From Calvatia gigantea (taxonomy: Eukaryota; Basidiomycota; Agaricomycetes; Agaricales; Lycoperdaceae), in contig JACAAK010000006.1 of NCBI GenBank assembly GCA_025093985.1, positions 1 to 64,000 of the forward strand: DNA of 64,000 nucleotides, given 5' to 3'. This document shows, in pieces, positions 28,900 through 41,019 of this stretch (its first letter is position 1; each line of letters begins with the position of its first letter). A program made the position numbers and the translations under genes. Under the pieces are notes generated by a model, which saw nothing but the letters and a program-made list of their open reading frames with translations, was not told the DNA's origin and made no database searches.

Positions 28900-30380
28900 C
28901 CAATGTGCGCCATTCATCTAGGGCGGATGGCATAGTATGTAGGGGTTCCAACGTGCACCATTCGTCCTGGACGAATAGTATGCGGAATGGTAAGATTTTG
29001 TGCATATCGTTCATCCTGGATGAATGGTGCATAGATACAAAAGATCTTGTCACACCATTCATCTTGGACGAATTGTGCATGGAATGGTAAGATCTTGTGT
29101 GCACCATTCGTCCAAGATGAATTGTGCATGGAATGGTAAGATCTTGTGTGCACCATTCGTCCAAGATGAATGGGACATGGATGTGTAAGATCTCGCATAC
29201 ATCATTCATCTTGGATGAATTGTGCATGGATGCGTAAGACCTCACATACATCATTCATCTTGGATGAATTATGCGTGGATGTGCAAGACCTCACATGCAT
29301 CATTCATCTTGGAAAAATTATGTGTGGATGCATAAGACCTCACATACATCATTTGTCTTGGATGAATTATGTATGGATGTGTAAGACCTCACATACATCA
29401 TTCATCTTGGACGAATTATGTATGGATGCGTAAGACCTCACATACATCATTCGCCTTGGATGAATTATGTATGGATGTATAAGACCTCACATACATCATT
29501 TGTCTTGGATGAATTATGCGTGGATGCGTAAGACCTCACATGCATCATTCATCTTGGATGAATTGTGCGTGGATGTGTAAGACCTTGCATACATCATTCA
29601 TTTTAGATGAATTGTGCACAGATGTGTAAGATCTCATGCACATCATTTGTCCAAGATGAATAGTACATGGATGTGTAATATTTCATCCACATCATTCATT
29701 CAAGACAAATGGTACATGGATGCATAAGATTTTATGTGCATCATTCATTAATGTGTAAGATTTCATACACATTATTCATCTTGGATGAATGGGGCATGGA
29801 TGTGTAAGATTTCATATCCATTATTCATCCAAGACAAATGGTATATGGATGCGTAAGATTTCATACACATCATTTGTCCAAGATGAATGGTACATGGATG
29901 TGCAAGATTTCATATACATCATTCATCTAAGACAAATGGTGCATAGATGTGCAATATTTCATGCATCATTTGGCCAAGACAAATGGTACATGGATGTGTA
30001 ATATTTCACGCATCATTCGTCCAAGATGAATGGTATATGGATGCATAAGATTTCATATGCATCATTCATCTTGGACGAATGGTATATGGATGTGTAAGAT
30101 TTCATACCCATCATTCGTCCAAGACAAATGGTACATGGATGTATAAGATTTCATACACACCATTCATCCAAGATGAATGGTACATGGATAGCATGCGTAG
30201 GATCTCATACACATCATTCATCCAAGATGAATTGTGTGCAGAATGGTAAGACCTTGTACACATCATTCGTCCTGGACAAATGGCGCACAGATGGGCAAGA
30301 TCTTGTACACACCATTTGTCTTGGGTGAATTGTGCATGGAATGGTAATATCTCGTACACACCATTCATGTACGAGATGCT
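28900..30380. repeat. Minisatellite built on a palindromic core (~49-bp period)
   Basis: About 28-30 degenerate units. Each has an ATTCATC-nnn-GATGAAT palindrome (ancestrally ATTCGTC-nnn-GACGAAT) followed by a spacer with GGATGYGTAAGA. The 3-bp centre is TTG in some units and CAA in others while the flanking spacer keeps its orientation. CpG has largely decayed to TpG/CpA. Confidence 0.85.
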
Positions 30381-32690
30381 TGTTGGGTGCCATTCTGAAG
30401 GCAGCTGATGCACAGTCTCTACAGCATGTCGGTTGCCTTTGGAATGGCACCTGATGAGTGTCTCACACTAATTAGTCCGCCATCTGAGGATTTCATCACC
30501 CCAACCATTCAACAATCTGTCACCAATCCACCTGTTCCTTGCCTATTGTACAAACTATTTAGGGGTAAATACTATGAATACAGTAGAAATGCAATGTCTC
30601 AATGGAGGGTTAGAAAATTTAAAAAAAGACCACACCAATCTGGTCATTTTCCATGAAGTTATTGCTGTATCTTTCTAAATTCACTTCTCTATGCTGCCAG
30701 AAATTGTTCTTGACAATCAAATTCCTGGTACTATAGTATACCTATAGTGAACCTCATATTATGCATTGGTTGAACATCATATTTTAGTACTAGTGAGCCT
30801 CTTGTACAATAGGAGATTTGTGGCATGCACTGTCCCCACAATATCCCAGCAGAATAGTAATACATCATCCAAATGTAATGTATTGGGGCTCGTTAGATTC
30901 ACCTGAATGAGTACTATTTAATGGTAGTTAGACCATAAAGAATGGTCCAGTATCTAAATAGATATAACACTATCTGCTATGATAATAGTATGTGAAATAG
31001 CGCAGCAAATACTGAACGTACCAGCCCGGTTTTAGGCTCGTTGGAAAGGGTTTTGGCATTGGAGCTATTTAAAAAAAGACGGCATTGATCCGCTCATTTT
31101 CTGTGGAGTTATTGCTGTATCTTTGTATATTGAATTATCTATACTCATCAGAGTAGCATCCCCAATACCTGGTTAAAATGCGGCTGCATTTCCGATGAAT
31201 TCACAAAAAGGACGGAGCCAATGGCTACAGCCACTGAATTGCTATATAATATTTTCTACATTTGACAGAAAATACTAGGAATAGAACAGAAGGTGAATGC
31301 CTGACCGGAATATAATGTATTTATGGTCATTGAAATCCACTCAATGAGGACTATCCAACGCACTTTAGACCGTGGTGATGGCCTCAATAATAATATCATG
31401 ATTGAAAGTGGATATTTTTGACATAGCATCAGAACTACGGAGCGTATTGGCCCGCATTTTGGTGCGTTCGAAAGCTGCTAGAAATCCGAACAATTCAAAA
31501 AAAAGAGCAAGTGAACCCATTGAGTTTCTGCGAAGTTATTTCCTTATCATTGTTTGATTAGTGTTCTGGGGATTCATTCGCAGACTCGTCTTGGACGAAT
31601 TGGTGTGTGCACCACTCTAATTTTCCCACAGTCCAGTGAGGTTTGATGCACATCCATTCGTCTTGGACGAATGAGGGTGCACCAGTCCAATATTGCCACT
31701 GTGAACTGGACTTGGTACACATTCATTCATCCAAGATGAATGTGTGTGAACCACTCCAGTATTCCCATAATGAATTGAGGTACCAATGCGCACACATTTG
31801 TCCAAGACGAATGGTCTGCACTATCCCAATTTTTCCCACACTCAATCAGTCAATGTCAACAATTGCTGAGCCAGTACTGGTAGCCCCTGCAATCCAATCA
31901 CCATGTATTATACCTCGTTAGAACCGCCTCAGAAAGCTCTTTCCAACGGTATTAAGACCGTAGAAATCCGCCTACTCTCTGGCATAATATTTCAGCATTT
32001 CTTTAACAACAAGGTGGCTCCACAGCACTCCAGGTAATTATTGAAGCAACATCCCCAGTATCTCATAAGGGGCTTCCTGTAAATGTGAGTAATCTACAAA
32101 AGGGACTGAGTGGTTATCTGCAGCCGTTGTATTGTTATAGAATTATCTGTCTATTTTGGGGTAAATACTATGAATACAGTAGAAATCCAGAGTCTCAATG
32201 AAATATAATGTATTTGAGCTTGTTGGAATCAGCTCGTGGACAAAGGATATGTGGATATGTTGAACATCCACCATATAGGGAGAGACTGTTATGACTTCTT
32301 ATTCTAGCATTATCCTTTTACGGACTTATCCCTTTCTTGTCCACTTGTTTATTTAATATCCATGTATGTACTTTTAGTTTACCCTTCTTCTTCTTCCCTC
32401 TTTAGGACTCTGGATTCAACGGATGAACATATTGGCCCGTATCTGGGGTCGCTGAAAAGCCACTGTCAATCCGAACAAAATAACCAAAAGACTGAGTAGA
32501 TCTGTTCATTTTTGGTGGAGTTATTCCAGTATCATTCTATATTTAATGTTCTGAGGACTCAATTTGTCCAAGATGAATTGGTGTGTGCACCACTCTGATT
32601 TTCCCACAGTTAGCTGAGGTGTGATGGACATCCATTTGTCTTGGACAAATGGGTGTGGACAACTCCAATATCACCCCAGTCCATTCTCCC
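30381..32690. other. AT-rich DNA with degenerate dispersed repeats
   Basis: No gene. At least four diverged copies of a ~130-bp text (near 30615, 31020, 31440 and 32420) share a purine run, a phrase like CATTTTCTGTGGAGTTATTG and a following GTATC. Single palindromic TTCGTCTTGGACGAAT-type motifs occur near 31590, 31660, 31730, 31800, 32560 and 32635. Confidence 0.5.
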
Positions 32691-32845
32691 ATCCCCAGTC
32701 TGTTCTCTACCCATTCCTCCTGATCCCCTCCTTATTCTTACTCATCCCCTATGAGCCTGCCCACCCCCAGCCTGTCCCCAGCTGTCCCCTGCCCATTCCC
32801 TGCCCATCCCCTGCCCATTCCCTGTCCATCCCCTGCCCATCCCCT
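32691..32845 (+). repeat. CCCTGCCCATT-type minisatellite, left part
   Basis: C-rich units such as CCCTGCCCATTCCCTGCCCA. The array is split by the LTR element and resumes at 39583. Confidence 0.85.
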
Positions 32846-33388
32846 TGTTGAGAGAACGAGTAGACATCCCAATATAAGTTCACACTACCTAAGCGTGTAG
32901 GCGTCAGCGGTGGAGGGTAGTCGTATTCATCCGGGAGACGGTCCAGTAGGAGAGGCGCATGGTAGCGGACATAGTCCTGCTTACACCAGCGTACTCAGAG
33001 AGTTTTGAGGAGAAGGGAAGCGATGCTTAGAGAAGCTAGCGTAGAGGAGAGAAGACATATAGTCTTACGCCAAAGGGCGTATCCAAAGGGATTACATACA
33101 GGGAATCTACATAGGTATTATATACTATTAGTCCCTGGTCTGTGCACTCTAAACCCTTATACGGGTGAGGTCTAACTACCAGTAGCATAATGTGTGCATA
33201 CTGTGCATGTCCGCATGTACTAGAAGGTTCCATGCGTAGTATCTACCTGCTACTTACAGTGCGGTATCCTACATGCATAGTCCATAATAGTGTCCGTTAT
33301 TATCGACCCTCTGAAGGTGAAATACTCGAACCCCGTTTCAGCTATAAATAGACTGAACCAACGTAGTGGTACGGAGCGAGATTCAACA
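32846..33388. repeat. Left LTR
   Basis: 543 bp, TG...CA ends. Contains TATAAATA at 33343-33350, 39 bp from its end, a plausible promoter. Confidence 0.9.
33343..33350 (+). promoter_or_regulatory. TATA box in LTR
   Basis: GCTATAAATAG close to the 3' end of the LTR; the same box is at about 39537 in the right LTR. Sets element sense as +. Confidence 0.55.
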
Positions 33389-33867
33389 CTCCTCCTCACT
33401 TGAAGGGGGGAAGATTAACGCTTCAATAATCTAGCGGTATCGAAACCAAGCTTAGACATTGGAATCTTCAACAAAAGAGCGGCAGTGCCGAACATCAAAT
33501 GTCGGAGTCATCAACGATCATGCGGAATTAACCAGCTTTTGAAAGTTGGAAAAGCATTCCTATAGCGGAGAGGAATTGATGCTAGCGTTTGCTATGATGG
33601 CCATAAAGGACGCAACGACAATTGCTTTGAGATATCAAATATCCTTTAACTCAACTTTTGAACTCCCGCGACTAACTCGCTGCGACTTTCGTCTAAGAGT
33701 AAGGAGTAGGAAAGCCTAAAAAGGCTCCTCCAGAAATTGTAAACGGCGATTCTTTCGAAGCGTTCAACAAGTCTGTTTTTCCGCATAGGTGCGAAATACA
33801 AAAACCATTTTTGCTTGTTCAGCATGCGATTATTGTGAGATCAGGAAAGCGGCAGTACTAAGCCAGC

Positions 33868-33950
33868 GTAACCAAGGCCGTCACTTTTGCGGTTATGTAG
33901 ATCAATCAGCCGCGGCAGTCCTGTGAGCCGGCGAAGCAATGATGCTACAA
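33868..33950 (+). repeat. Internal dispersed repeat with GGCAGTC...GAGCC motif
   Basis: About 85 bp (CCAAGGCCGTCACTT ... ATGCTACAAGCCTT) repeated at 35847-35931. The core GCGGCAGTCnCTnGAGCC also occurs near 34810, 34855 and 38054. Confidence 0.6.
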
Positions 33951-34103
33951 GCCTTGTTCTGATTTTTGACTCGAACAAATTCCAAATTAATGGATTCACA
34001 AATGGAAGTGGTCTCATGCAATTTTCCTCCATGCAAAAGGCATTTCGGCCGATGCAGATTAAGGATTCAGTCCCAAGGAATGCATACACACTTTTTTGTT
34101 GTT

Positions 34104-34790
34104 TCCCATCAACTCCGAAAAGGAGGGAGGAACGGTTAAGTCCCGTATTTGTTTTTCCATACAGCTCCGAAGAGGTGGAAGGATCTTGAAATTGACCCCG
34201 TATATTTTTCCGGACTCTCGATTCGAGGCGGATGGATAAATTCCATATAGATGTTTTACCGTAGACTCATAAAGAGGCGGAAGGTTACATTCAAAACCTA
34301 TGAAGTTTTTCCTCAATCTTGTAAAAGAGAGAAAGGATCGTTAGACCCTATCATATTTTTATCTTGCGAAAGGAATATGTTCCTGCCATATTTTTACAGT
34401 CGACTCTCGAACGAGTATGAAGGAATATGTTCCTGATTTATTTTATCCAACAACTCGTAAGAGGTGGAAAGGTAAAAGCGTAAACCTTATAATATTTTCT
34501 CCTACAGCTCGTTAGAGGAGGAAGGAATAATTTCCTAATGTTATTTTTGCCTAGGACGCTCGTCTTGAGACGTCAGCGGGGATAACTCCCCAGTTGTTTT
34601 ATCAGCGACTCGCGAGAGGCGATAGGAACAATTGAAAGTCCTGTGAATATATTTTTCCAGCGACTGTGGCGGAAAGGAATATTTCTGAACCTAATATGTT
34701 TATCCAAGCGTCTTTGTATGAAGGCGGAAAGGAATATCATATCCTTTATGTTTTCCCCATCAACTCCGAAGAGGAGGGCTCGCAATGACG
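34104..34790 (+). repeat. Array of ~13 degenerate 50-bp hairpin units inside the LTR element
   Basis: Units of 47-55 bp. Each reads roughly CC-A-nnn-ACTC-nnnn-GAGG-YGGAAGGA, a short spacer, TCCT, then an ATATTTTT run. ACTC/GAG(T) and AGGA/TCCT form two small inverted repeats per unit. Primary sequence has drifted while the layout stays. Confidence 0.6.
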
Positions 34791-37700
34791 TAGGAATCGG
34801 TATCATGTTGCGGCAGTCACTCGAGCCGGCTAGTTACATCGCATTGCGGCAGTCACTCGAGCCATCTAATTGCGGATCCGTTAGACTTTGTTGCCAAAGC
34901 GAGGTCGACAAAGTGGTTTTGGAAAATGCGGATAAAGTCCAGCATAATCGCATGAAGGCGGATTGAAATCCAGCTCAATCAAGGATCAAAGATTCCTTCC
35001 ACGTAACACGTATAGTGCTCGTCTGGTGTCATTCAAACTCTCTTCTTATCTGGTAAGCCGAAGCCCGTCAGATTATTCCAGCGTATCTTCTCATCCAGTC
35101 TGCAAAAGCAGTTTTGTCATCAACGCTAAGCATTTCTCACATGCGCGGATAACTGGAGAATTAAGTCACAAAAGCGATGCCTTCAACTTAATGAAGTTTC
35201 CTTTGCTGTTAAGCGCAGGATAAGGCGGTCATCGGATTTGGAGTGAGAATACTGTATCCGTTGTTCTCCTCCATGCTTTTCAGCATGTTAAGTTTCATAA
35301 TACATGTTACTCAATCTTATCGCTTTTTAGGGCTCAGAGAGTATTTATCATGTTACGAACCACCGCGGCGCACATCAATTAAGACGGACCGGCGAAGTGT
35401 AGCCATTGAAAGCTTTAATCGTATGCGGTTATTCACCAGCGATTAAGAACTTGTTTTACTGTACTCCTCCCTCAGCGACGAGTGTTTTTCGATTTAAATG
35501 TCCACGCGCATTGTCAATGGCGGATCATTATCGATGCAATTCCAGAAATAAAAGAATTTTCTCGCAAGTTTGTTAAGCTCTGCGAGGCGAAAGCTCATAT
35601 GGAGGTGTAACCATCACATATTTTTAGGATGATACATCCGAGCTATTGCGCTTTTCTGGTAGACGCTAGCGTGAACGCGTAGCAAGTCTTATGCTTGTCT
35701 AACTCTAGTTGGTGAGTCCAAACGAGTTCTTCTTGAAATTGAACGCCTAATCCATTATAGTCTTCCTATAGGTGACCCGCGTAATGAACAGTGCGGTCTT
35801 TCCTAGTCAGGTTCAATTGTGCAATGCGTTTCAACCAGCGTTTCCAAGGCCGTTACTTCTTACGGTTATGTAGATCAATTAGCTGCGGCAGTCACTTGAG
35901 CCAGCAAGGCAATGATACTACAAGCCTTTTTAAGCGGTAGAAATCCTGTAAAGGATGCGCATATTATGCATCAAATTGGCGAATATGTCAGCGTAAGACA
36001 TAGGATATGGTGGGCGGAGATTTCTCAAATGGAAATGGAAAGGAATCAGGAGGTGATCGTGGAGTTTAATGGAATATATCCTGCGACATCTAAAGATGGC
36101 GGATAAAGAAATTGCTATCTCTTGCTTCGTGCAGGTTTTGCTCTCTTCTTTGCAAATGAACTGGTTACTGCTATCCAGTTGCTGAATCATGACGTTTAAG
36201 GGTATATTCCCTCATCGAGTAAGGCATCCAAAATATGGATTATTCGTAGAATATTAAGCCTTTCCGTGTGCCGCTTGAACTCAAAAGTTCTCGTTGATCA
36301 AACGATCGAGGTATGTTACATCCCGAATAAGCGATCATGTTTGGGCGGTCATCATGTTAACTGATGCGCCGCGAAGCCAAACCCACAGTACAGAACCAAT
36401 TTAATGGTTTATCCCTTGATTTACACAATTAAGTGTCTTCCACTATAAACGCTTGGACTGGCGCGTTACGCTCTAGTCAACGCTAACTATCACTGAGACG
36501 GGTAAGACATTCCCGTTGCCATAAAGCTTTTAGGCTCTCAAAGTGTAGTGCGGATCAGTCTCTCTATATCAACCGTTGCGAAAGCATTGGGAGTAGGAGG
36601 TTTAAGTGGGTTATTCATGCCACGAATATTTGCTATTGCTCTCTTTCTAGACAAACTCTCCTCCATAATCAGTTGCGACATTGGCCGTTGTCAGCTATAC
36701 TGTAGAGGTTTCTCTAATGAATTTTAGAGCCTCATAACTTCTTTCGAAGGAGGACAACTATCATCATGAGATGAGAAGTCATAGAGTAGCGTCGTAATAG
36801 ACGACTAGCAATTCCATCAAGTCCGAGTATTACGCTCAAGGACGAGGATATTCGTATAAAGGATTCTGGATAAAGGTACTAATGCAATTTCCCTTGTGAA
36901 ATAATCCAGAGTGGCGATGAAATAATGCAATTATCTCGACAAGTCGTAAAAGACGAGTGGAGAAGGCATAATCGTGGGAAGTTCTGTTCGATGATGTCAA
37001 ACGATATAGTCTAGTAGGCGTAATGTTCAACAACCATTCATCTCCTTGCTTATAATTGCAAGTTCGTGTACAACGATGAGATTGGGTGAACTAATACAGC
37101 TCTGCATGACTTATTGCAAAGGTGGTGACCTTTAACGATTGCCTCAAAAGCATTACACTCGAGGACATACGTTATAAGATTTTCTCGATATAGATCGGCC
37201 GCACACTAATGTGGCGCTACAAATCTTTATCCCTAATGTCATAGACTAATGCTGGAATCTTAAAAGCAGTTCAGATACTTGTCGTTCCCGTAGGATTCCA
37301 GTTTCTTGCCTCAAGCCTTAATGTAAAGCGGCGAGGTCTAAGAATTAAATCTGGTGACACAGTGCTGAAGCTCAACCGTTATACGTTGGGAGCTATTCTG
37401 CTAATTCCTAGACGTGTCGTAATTTCCTTTCTTTGTAATGATGCGATTCACGAGATCCTGCAAAGGATATTCTTCTCCAGTGAATAGAGCGACATGCTCC
37501 CGCTATCATCTTCATTTGATCCATAAGGATTTCTCACTTGTTGCGTAGAAAAGGATTTATAGCCAGCGCTTACATCTCACGTGGCACACCGTTATTCGTA
37601 GCATTTATCAAGGAGTATGAAGTCGAAAGTACTACCGTATATCCTTCCATTGGTATCAAGGTCAGCGACATCCGAAGATGGCGACACAAGAACTCCTCCG

Positions 37701-39039
37701 GCGCCAAGCTCCGTAAGGAGCGGTCTAAAGGATTTCTTAAGGAATTCGTCGGCGTGTTGCATCGTATGGTGCTAAACACATCCTCTTTCTCAATTATAGT
37801 TGCTAAATGGTGCGCTCAAGTCCCTAATGATGGACGGCGACTTCCATGAAGTCAAACTTCCTTAAAGCAATCATTGTTATTCCTGTAGTTGGCGGACAAA
37901 GCATTTTAACGTGCTTGTCCATGCTCTGACTTAAAACAGGTCTTCAAACTTGGGCGCGTGGACATGCGCTTAACACAAGTGAAGTAACGTTGATGCTAGA
38001 AGCAGGGCGCGAGATAAAGCGACGCAGCTCCTCTATAAGAGAAATAGTATATGGCGGCAGTCGCTTGAGCCAGCGACATATTTAAACTATATTCTGAAGT
38101 ATTTCCTGAAACGACATAATGGCGGTATTACCAGCTCATTATCCTTCTCCCCTTATTTCCCAGCTGCAAGGACGCGATTAGCGTTCTTCTCCTTGCTATC
38201 TTCTTTGGATATTTTTGCGAATGCCGCAAATGCTGCTGCAACGTAAGCGCTGCAAATGCGGCGGCCCACTGCCTTAGCGTGGCATAAAGCGCTTATAGCG
38301 CATGAGCTATCCGTAGAAAGAATAAAGCGGTAGTCGAATAGACGTAGAAGGGGTAAAGCGTTAAAGCCTGAGGTGAAGGAACAAACGGCGGACTTCTCAA
38401 AGATATTTTCTATATCCCAGCTTTATTTGATTAAGCGGGCCTTAGCGGCTTATAGCTGCCAGCTTAAGTGGGTCAAATAGCTCAGGTATATGCTCGTGGT
38501 GTGTTATTCTACTCAAGGCGGGACTTGCCCAATCGACTTGGAACACAAGAACACAAGGCTTATAATTTGCCTGACACTGCGGTATTATTGCGGTCACTAA
38601 GACCAGCTAATTTACCAGCAAAGCGGAGCGTAGTGCTCAGCGTAGATGATGCATCATATAGTAAATTACTGAGGTGGATCTGAAGAGAATCCCAGAAAGC
38701 CCAAAGCGTCGTTGTCAATCAGAGAGAGAATACCAGAACAGAGGTGGAGCAACCAGAGCGGAACAGTTCTGCTGCAACCCCGAATGGGGAGCGGACCTAA
38801 AGCGGTCGAACCAGACCGGAGATGACGGTTTGCCAGATCAAAAACCAAGAACGGGTAACAACGTGTCAGCATCATGTAGGACTGCTGTGCGTAGTGCACG
38901 CGTTCACAACATGGGTCAGACAGGGTATCAAGTGGACCAAAGGCACCACTGTCTCCCAGGTTGAAAGCGACCGTAGCCTCCTCAAACTCTACCAGCGTGC
39001 TAACGCGGTCCGAGTGAGCGGCGGTCGGGGCCCATAACC

Positions 39040-39582
39040 TGTTGAGAGAACGAGTAGACATCCCAATATAAGTTCACACTACCTAAGCGTGTAGGCGTCA
39101 GCGGTGGAGGGTAGTCGTATTCATCCGGGAGACGGTCCAGTAGGAGAGGCGCATGGTAGCGGACATAGTCCTGCTTACACCAGCGTACTCAGAGAGTTTT
39201 GAGGAGAAGGGAAGCGATGCTTAGAGAAGCTAGCGTAGAGGAGAGAAGACATATAGTCTTACGCCAAAGGGCGTATCCAAAGGGATTACATACAGGGAAT
39301 CTACATAGGTATTATATACTATTAGTCCCTGGTCTGTGCACTCTAAACCCTTATACGGGTGAGGTCTAACTACCAGTAGCATAATGTGTGCATACTGTGC
39401 ATGTCCGCATGTACTAGAAGGTTCCATGCGTAGTATCTACCTGCTACTTACAGTGCGGTATCCTACATGCATAGTCCATAATAGTGTCCGTTATTATCGA
39501 CCCTCTGAAGGTGAAATACTCGAACCCCGTTTCAGCTATAAATAGACTGAACCAACGTAGTGGTACGGAGCGAGATTCAACA
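39040..39582. repeat. Right LTR
   Basis: 543 bp; no difference from the left LTR was seen. Confidence 0.9.
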
Positions 39583-39890
39583 CCCCTGTCCATTCCCTGC
39601 CCATCCCCTGCCCATTCCCTGCCCATCCCCTGCCCATTCCCTGCCCATCCCCAGCCTGTCCCCAGCTGTCCCCTGCCCATTCCCTGCCCACCCCCAGCCT
39701 GTCCCCAGCTATCCCCTGCCCATTCCCTGCCCACCCCTACTCATTCCCTGCCCATCCCCTGCCCACCCCTACTCATCCCCTGCCCACCCCTACTCATCTC
39801 CAGCCTATCCCCTCCCTACCCCTACTCATCTCCAGCCTATTCCCTGCCCACCCCTACTCATCCCCTGCCCATCCCCCTCCAATAATTTTT
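39583..39890 (+). repeat. CCCTGCCCATT-type minisatellite, right part
   Basis: Continuation of 32691-32845 after the LTR element; higher-order variants include CCCACCCCTACTCAT. Confidence 0.85.
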
Positions 39891-39926
39891 GACCCCTATG
39901 ACCCCTAATGTCCAACTCACCTAGAT

Positions 39927-39941
39927 AACCCCCTAACCCCC
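39927..39941. repeat. Short interstitial telomeric run
   Basis: CCCCCTAACCCCC directly before a truncated pLTR, 40 kb from the terminal array. Confidence 0.6.
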
Positions 39942-40341
39942 GCATTTGGGCGCTACGCAGGCACTTAAGTACAAGTTTTTTCCTTTACTTTTCTTTCCTG
40001 ACGATAAATTAAGCGCCCACAAGCGCTTGATTTTATGGGCGCTTTTTAAGCGCTCGCTGACATTTATCAGCTGTTCCATGGATCGAGCTACAGTATTTAC
40101 GCTCGTCCCCAATAATAACGCGAACCCTCGCATTCTATTGGTTTGGTAGGTACTGATGGATAATCAGAGTGCCTGATGAGTCTGTCATAAGACGAAACAG
40201 GTGGTTGGGGTAGCTCCCCAACCTGTTGCGCTGTCTCCTCCATCGGACAACTCAACGGTTTTTAGGTATCACCTGCTCCCCAACCTGTTGCGCTGTCTCC
40301 TCCATTGGACAACTCAACGGTTTTTTAGGAATCACCTCTTC
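39941..40341 (+). repeat. Interstitial pLTR, 5'-truncated, with a partial second copy
   Basis: Starts at GCATTTGGGCGC within the repeat, carries a complete hammerhead, reaches AGGTATCACC, and is then followed by the 3' half of a second pLTR starting in stem III (CTCCCCAACCTGTT, about 40274). A preceding telomeric run shows it was once attached to a chromosome end or copied from one. Confidence 0.75.
40165..40235 (+). ncRNA. Hammerhead ribozyme, probably intact
   Basis: Core bases present; stem I has AGAGTGC opposite GCGCT, giving a U-G wobble. Stem III of the GTTGGGG/CCCCAAC form. Predicted cleavage after 40227. Confidence 0.8.
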
Positions 40342-40990
40342 AATCCTTTCTGCTAGAAATGATGAGGTTGATGACATCAATGACTCTATTCTTGCCAAAT
40401 TTCCTGGGAATCCACATGTACTCATGGGTGCTGACTCTGTGGAACTGGAGAACAATTTGGGGAATAGATATCAGCTCTATCCTCTAGAGTATCTCAACTC
40501 TCTGAGAGCAAGTGGGTTGCCTCTGGCAAAGTTGGTGCTTAAGGTTGGATGTCCAGTGATGCTTCTAAGGAACCTAGATGCATCCAAGGGACTGTGTAAT
40601 GGAACCAGGATGGTGGTGAGACAGATTAGGAGGAGGGTATTGGAATGTAGAATTATTAGTGGGGATGCCAAGTTTGCAGGAAAAACAGTACTGATACCAA
40701 GAATCATACTGCAGCCATCAGCTGAGACACTACCCATTCTCTTGAAGTGGAGGCAATTCCCAGTCCGTCTTGCATTTGCAATGACCATCAACAAGTCCCA
40801 GGGTCAGTCAGTGAGGCATGTTGGGATCAACTTGGAAACATCTGTATTCTCACATGGACAGTTATATGTGGCATTATCTAGATGTACATCAGGAGAGAGG
40901 ATTAAGGTGGTACTACCAGAGCAGAATGAGCATACAAGGACTATGAATATAGTGTACAAGGAGGTATTTGCTGGACTTGATTTGACTTAG
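40342..40990 (+). pseudogene. Helitron/PIF1-type helicase, C-terminal fragment
   Basis: About 215 residues. Contains LPLAKLVLKVGCPVMLLRNL, GLCNGTRMVVRQI, FAMTINKSQGQSVRHVGINL and GQLYVALSRCTS, which are the late PIF1-family motifs (including motif V-VI) as found at the end of Helitron Rep-helicase proteins. The frame is open into the pLTR upstream, but only because the junction happens to be in frame; there is no Rep (HUH) domain or Walker A motif. Ends at TAG 40988-40990. Confidence 0.75.
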
Positions 40991-41019
40991 TTTACAGTTT
41001 GTAAATAAAATTGTGTTTG

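Larger units (their letters stand above)
32846..39582. mobile_element. Non-coding LTR retrotransposon (6737 bp)
   Basis: Two 543-bp direct repeats start TGTTGA and end TCAACA. They are flanked by a 5-bp target duplication CCCCT (32841-32845 and 39583-39587) inside a C-rich minisatellite. By eye the LTRs are identical. The 5651-bp interior has no frame over about 130 codons on either strand and no reverse-transcriptase, integrase or protease motif. No tRNA primer-binding site starting TGG was found after the 5' LTR. This fits a large non-autonomous (LARD-like) element moved recently by a partner elsewhere. Confidence 0.88.

Noticed and set aside
28900..30380. CRISPR-like array
   Set aside because: Eukaryotic context; the spacers are themselves repeated and the unit is one degenerate minisatellite, not repeat plus unique spacers.
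37538..37849. Possible protein in the LTR element interior
   Set aside because: 103 codons with no retroelement motif; frames of this length are expected by chance in 5.6 kb.
38666..39061. Minus-strand 131-codon frame near the right LTR
   Set aside because: Crosses into the LTR and has no similarity to capsid, protease, polymerase or integrase motifs.
40226..40341. Start of the helicase protein inside the pLTR
   Set aside because: The frame is open there only through repeated pLTR sequence containing two ribozyme 3' halves; helicase similarity begins at about 40342.
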